Assembly: GCA_050256015.1 (NCBI GenBank)
Contig: JBFWIL010000167.1
Location: 1 to 5,992 of the forward strand
Length of the DNA stretch: 5,992 nucleotides
Reading direction: 5' to 3'
Source: JBFWIL01 sp050256015
GTDB taxonomy: Bacteria > Bacteroidota > Bacteroidia > Bacteroidales > Prolixibacteraceae
The translations under genes were made by a program, and so were the position numbers. The notes below the pieces were generated by a model. It searched no databases and was not told where the DNA came from. It saw only the letters and a program-made list of their open reading frames with translations. Numbering within the stretch: the stretch's first letter is position 1; every line of letters starts with the position of its first letter. Shown in pieces: positions 4,909 through 5,992 of the stretch.

Positions 4909-5595
4909 ATGGAAAAAATAGCGCTGATTATTGCCGGAGGGAAAGGTCTGCGTATGCAGACCTCTGTTCCCAAACAGTTCCTGAAGTTGGGAGGCAAACC
5001 GGTTCTGATGCGGACGATGGAGCGTTTTTTGACATATGATCCGCAAATCCGTCTGGTGGTGGTACTCCCTGCCGGTACAAAAAATTTTTGGGAAGCGTTG
5101 AAGCGGAGACATAATTTTACGGCTGTCCACCGGGTTGTGGAAGGCGGAGCCAGCCGTTTTCAATCGGTTCGAAACGGACTTGCCGGCTTGCCCGGAGACA
5201 GCCTGGTCTTTATTCATGATGGCGTGCGTCCTCTGGTTTCCCTGCAGACGCTGGCCCGTTGCGAGCAGAAGGCCATGGAAAAAGGAAATGCCCTGCCTGT
5301 TCTGCCGGAAACGGAATCTTTGCGGAAGCTTACCGCCACGGGGAGTGTTTCTGCCGACCGAAGCTGCTTCTTTCGGGTACAGACTCCCCAGACCTTTCAT
5401 ACGGAAGACATAAGAAAAGCCTATGATCAACCCGAACAGAGCAGCTTTACCGATGATGCTTCGGTTTATGAAGCCAGGGGCGGACAAATCCATCTGGTGG
5501 AAGGAAATCCGGAAAACATCAAATTAACCGGTCTGTTTGATCTGCAGCTGGCCGAATATTTCTTCCGTGCCGGAACCGGCTCCATTCCCCGATAG
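4909..5595 (+). CDS. ispD: 2-C-methyl-D-erythritol 4-phosphate cytidylyltransferase
   Basis: A 228-residue cytoplasmic enzyme of the MEP isoprenoid pathway; it joins CTP and methylerythritol 4-phosphate to form CDP-methylerythritol. Length is normal for IspD (about 230). Seen: the glycine-rich CTP loop AGGKGLRM (9-16) followed by PKQF (21-24), giving the catalytic Arg15/Lys22 pair; VEGGASRFQSVRNGL (77-91); HDGVRPLV (103-110) with Asp104; QTPQTFH (158-164); TDDASVYE (181-188); and EGNPENIKLT (198-207) with Lys205. All expected active-site residues are present. The ATG at 4909 is fixed by the N-terminus MEKIALIIAGG and the promoter just upstream. It is a single gene, with no ispF fusion or neighbour, and converges on pgk. 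Confidence 0.96.
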   Translation: MEKIALIIAGGKGLRMQTSVPKQFLKLGGKPVLMRTMERFLTYDPQIRLVVVLPAGTKNFWEALKRRHNFTAVHRVVEGGASRFQSVRNGLAGLPGDSLVFIHDGVRPLVSLQTLARCEQKAMEKGNALPVLPETESLRKLTATGSVSADRSCFFRVQTPQTFHTEDIRKAYDQPEQSSFTDDASVYEARGGQIHLVEGNPENIKLTGLFDLQLAEYFFRAGTGSIPR

Positions 5596-5642
5596 ATTAT
5601 AGTCATTCCCTCCCCGATTATTCCGCAAAGCGCATTCCTGAA

Positions 5643-5677
5643 TCCGGCAGTTTTGTGCTGCCGGAGATGCTTTTATG
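5643..5677 (+). terminator. Probable terminator between ispD and pgk
   Basis: An 8-bp stem TCCGGCAG (5643-5650) / CTGCCGGA (5658-5665) with a 7-nt loop, then GATGCTTTTA. The T run is short and starts 5 nt after the stem, so it is a weaker intrinsic terminator. No T tract follows it on the leftward strand, though the hairpin could still affect pgk transcripts. The 14-nt repeat copy at 5646-5659 is inside it. Confidence 0.55.
5646..5659. repeat. 14-nt direct repeat, copy 2 (GGCAGTTTTGTGCT)
   Basis: Exact copy of 4748-4761. Here it lies within the hairpin after ispD, so the pair brackets ispD about 900 nt apart. Confidence 0.4.
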
Positions 5678-5726
5678 TTCTGATGGCGTTTGCCTTTTTC
5701 ACAGGCATATGCATTTACCCGTTTTT

Positions 5727-5992
5727 TTACTCCCCGCGGACAGCAGCAATACCCGGGAGGGTTTTTCCTTCCAGATATTCCAGTAAGGCGCCTCCGGCTG
5801 TGGAGATGTATGAAACTCCGTCGGCCAGTCCAAATTGATTAACGGCTGCTACGGAATCGCCTCCCCCAACCAGAGTAAAAGCTCCTTTTTTGGTGGCTTC
5901 AGCCACGGCATCGCCAATGGCCTTTGTGCCGGCGGCAAATTTTTCCATTTCAAACACCCCGGCCGGTCCGTTCCACAGCACGGTCTTGGAAT
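5727..5992 (-). CDS. pgk: Phosphoglycerate kinase, C-terminal fragment
   Basis: The last 87 codons of Pgk, whose 5' part lies beyond the right edge. Pgk transfers phosphate between 1,3-bisphosphoglycerate and ADP in glycolysis/gluconeogenesis. Seen: LWNGPAGVFE in the nucleotide-binding domain (the usual form is WNGPMGVFE), the LVGGGDSVAAV loop, and the C-terminal STAGGALLEYLEGKTLPG, where the commoner form is STGGGA. The frame is open to the window edge, so there is no sign of decay, and the stop is TAA at 5727-5729. It converges with ispD across a 131-nt gap containing one hairpin. No good leftward terminator with a T tract is visible after it. Confidence 0.95.
   Translation of the reverse strand, partial: SKTVLWNGPAGVFEMEKFAAGTKAIGDAVAEATKKGAFTLVGGGDSVAAVNQFGLADGVSYISTAGGALLEYLEGKTLPGIAAVRGE

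Noticed and set aside
4739..4921. A 60-codon rightward frame ahead of ispD that overlaps its start by 13 nt
   Set aside because: The ispD promoter lies inside it, it has no Bacteroidota promoter of its own and the product is not recognised. A leader peptide cannot be fully excluded.
4735..5493. A 252-codon open frame on the reverse strand, antisense to ispD
   Set aside because: ispD has all its active-site motifs and a promoter; the reverse frame gives no recognisable protein.
5653..5838. A 61-codon rightward frame between ispD and pgk
   Set aside because: It starts inside the hairpin after ispD and overlaps the certain pgk coding sequence.

Overview
The window looks like chromosomal housekeeping DNA from a member of the Bacteroidota, most likely the order Bacteroidales. 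Four things point there. The aspartate-semialdehyde dehydrogenase and the proline-rich TonB resemble Bacteroidales versions as I know them. Two genes have clean Bacteroidota-type -7 boxes (TAnnTTTG) just upstream, one with a matching -33 TTG. Starts lack Shine-Dalgarno sequences. Leaders are A/T-rich while coding DNA looks roughly balanced in G+C. I see no RNA gene, insertion sequence, CRISPR array, phage gene or origin.

Layout. The left half is a leftward block. A TonB energy transducer (2424-3116) ends at its own intrinsic terminator (2357-2398). A fresh promoter (-7 box at 2338-2345) then starts a two-gene unit: a tandem-ATPase ABC protein of the ModF/PhrA type (717-2324) and, 5 nt after it, a diaminopimelate-epimerase-family protein (711-1) that runs off the left edge. 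Divergent from tonB, across a 393-nt gap rich in inverted repeats, is asd (3510-4520, rightward), closed by a strong terminator (4600-4629). After a 388-nt gap that seems to hold no gene comes ispD (4909-5595, rightward), with its own promoter. It converges on the 3' end of pgk (leftward, from the right edge to 5727), with a hairpin between them.

How the genes relate. Asd makes aspartate semialdehyde for lysine/diaminopimelate, threonine and methionine. The DapF-family protein would normally make meso-diaminopimelate for lysine and peptidoglycan, so the two could serve one pathway although they are transcribed apart. IspD acts in the MEP isoprenoid pathway and Pgk in glycolysis/gluconeogenesis. 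TonB powers outer-membrane uptake.

Most notable points. (1) The DapF-family protein keeps the substrate-binding motifs but has serine in place of both catalytic cysteines (Ser73 and Ser223). (2) The ModF-like ATPase has a natural Glu-to-Gln change in its first Walker B motif together with a non-canonical signature in its second domain, which predicts one dead and one live ATP site. (3) These two altered-active-site enzymes are adjacent and share a promoter. (4) The tonB-asd gap holds clustered palindromes and two promoter-like elements with similar spacing. I found no clearly new multi-gene system.
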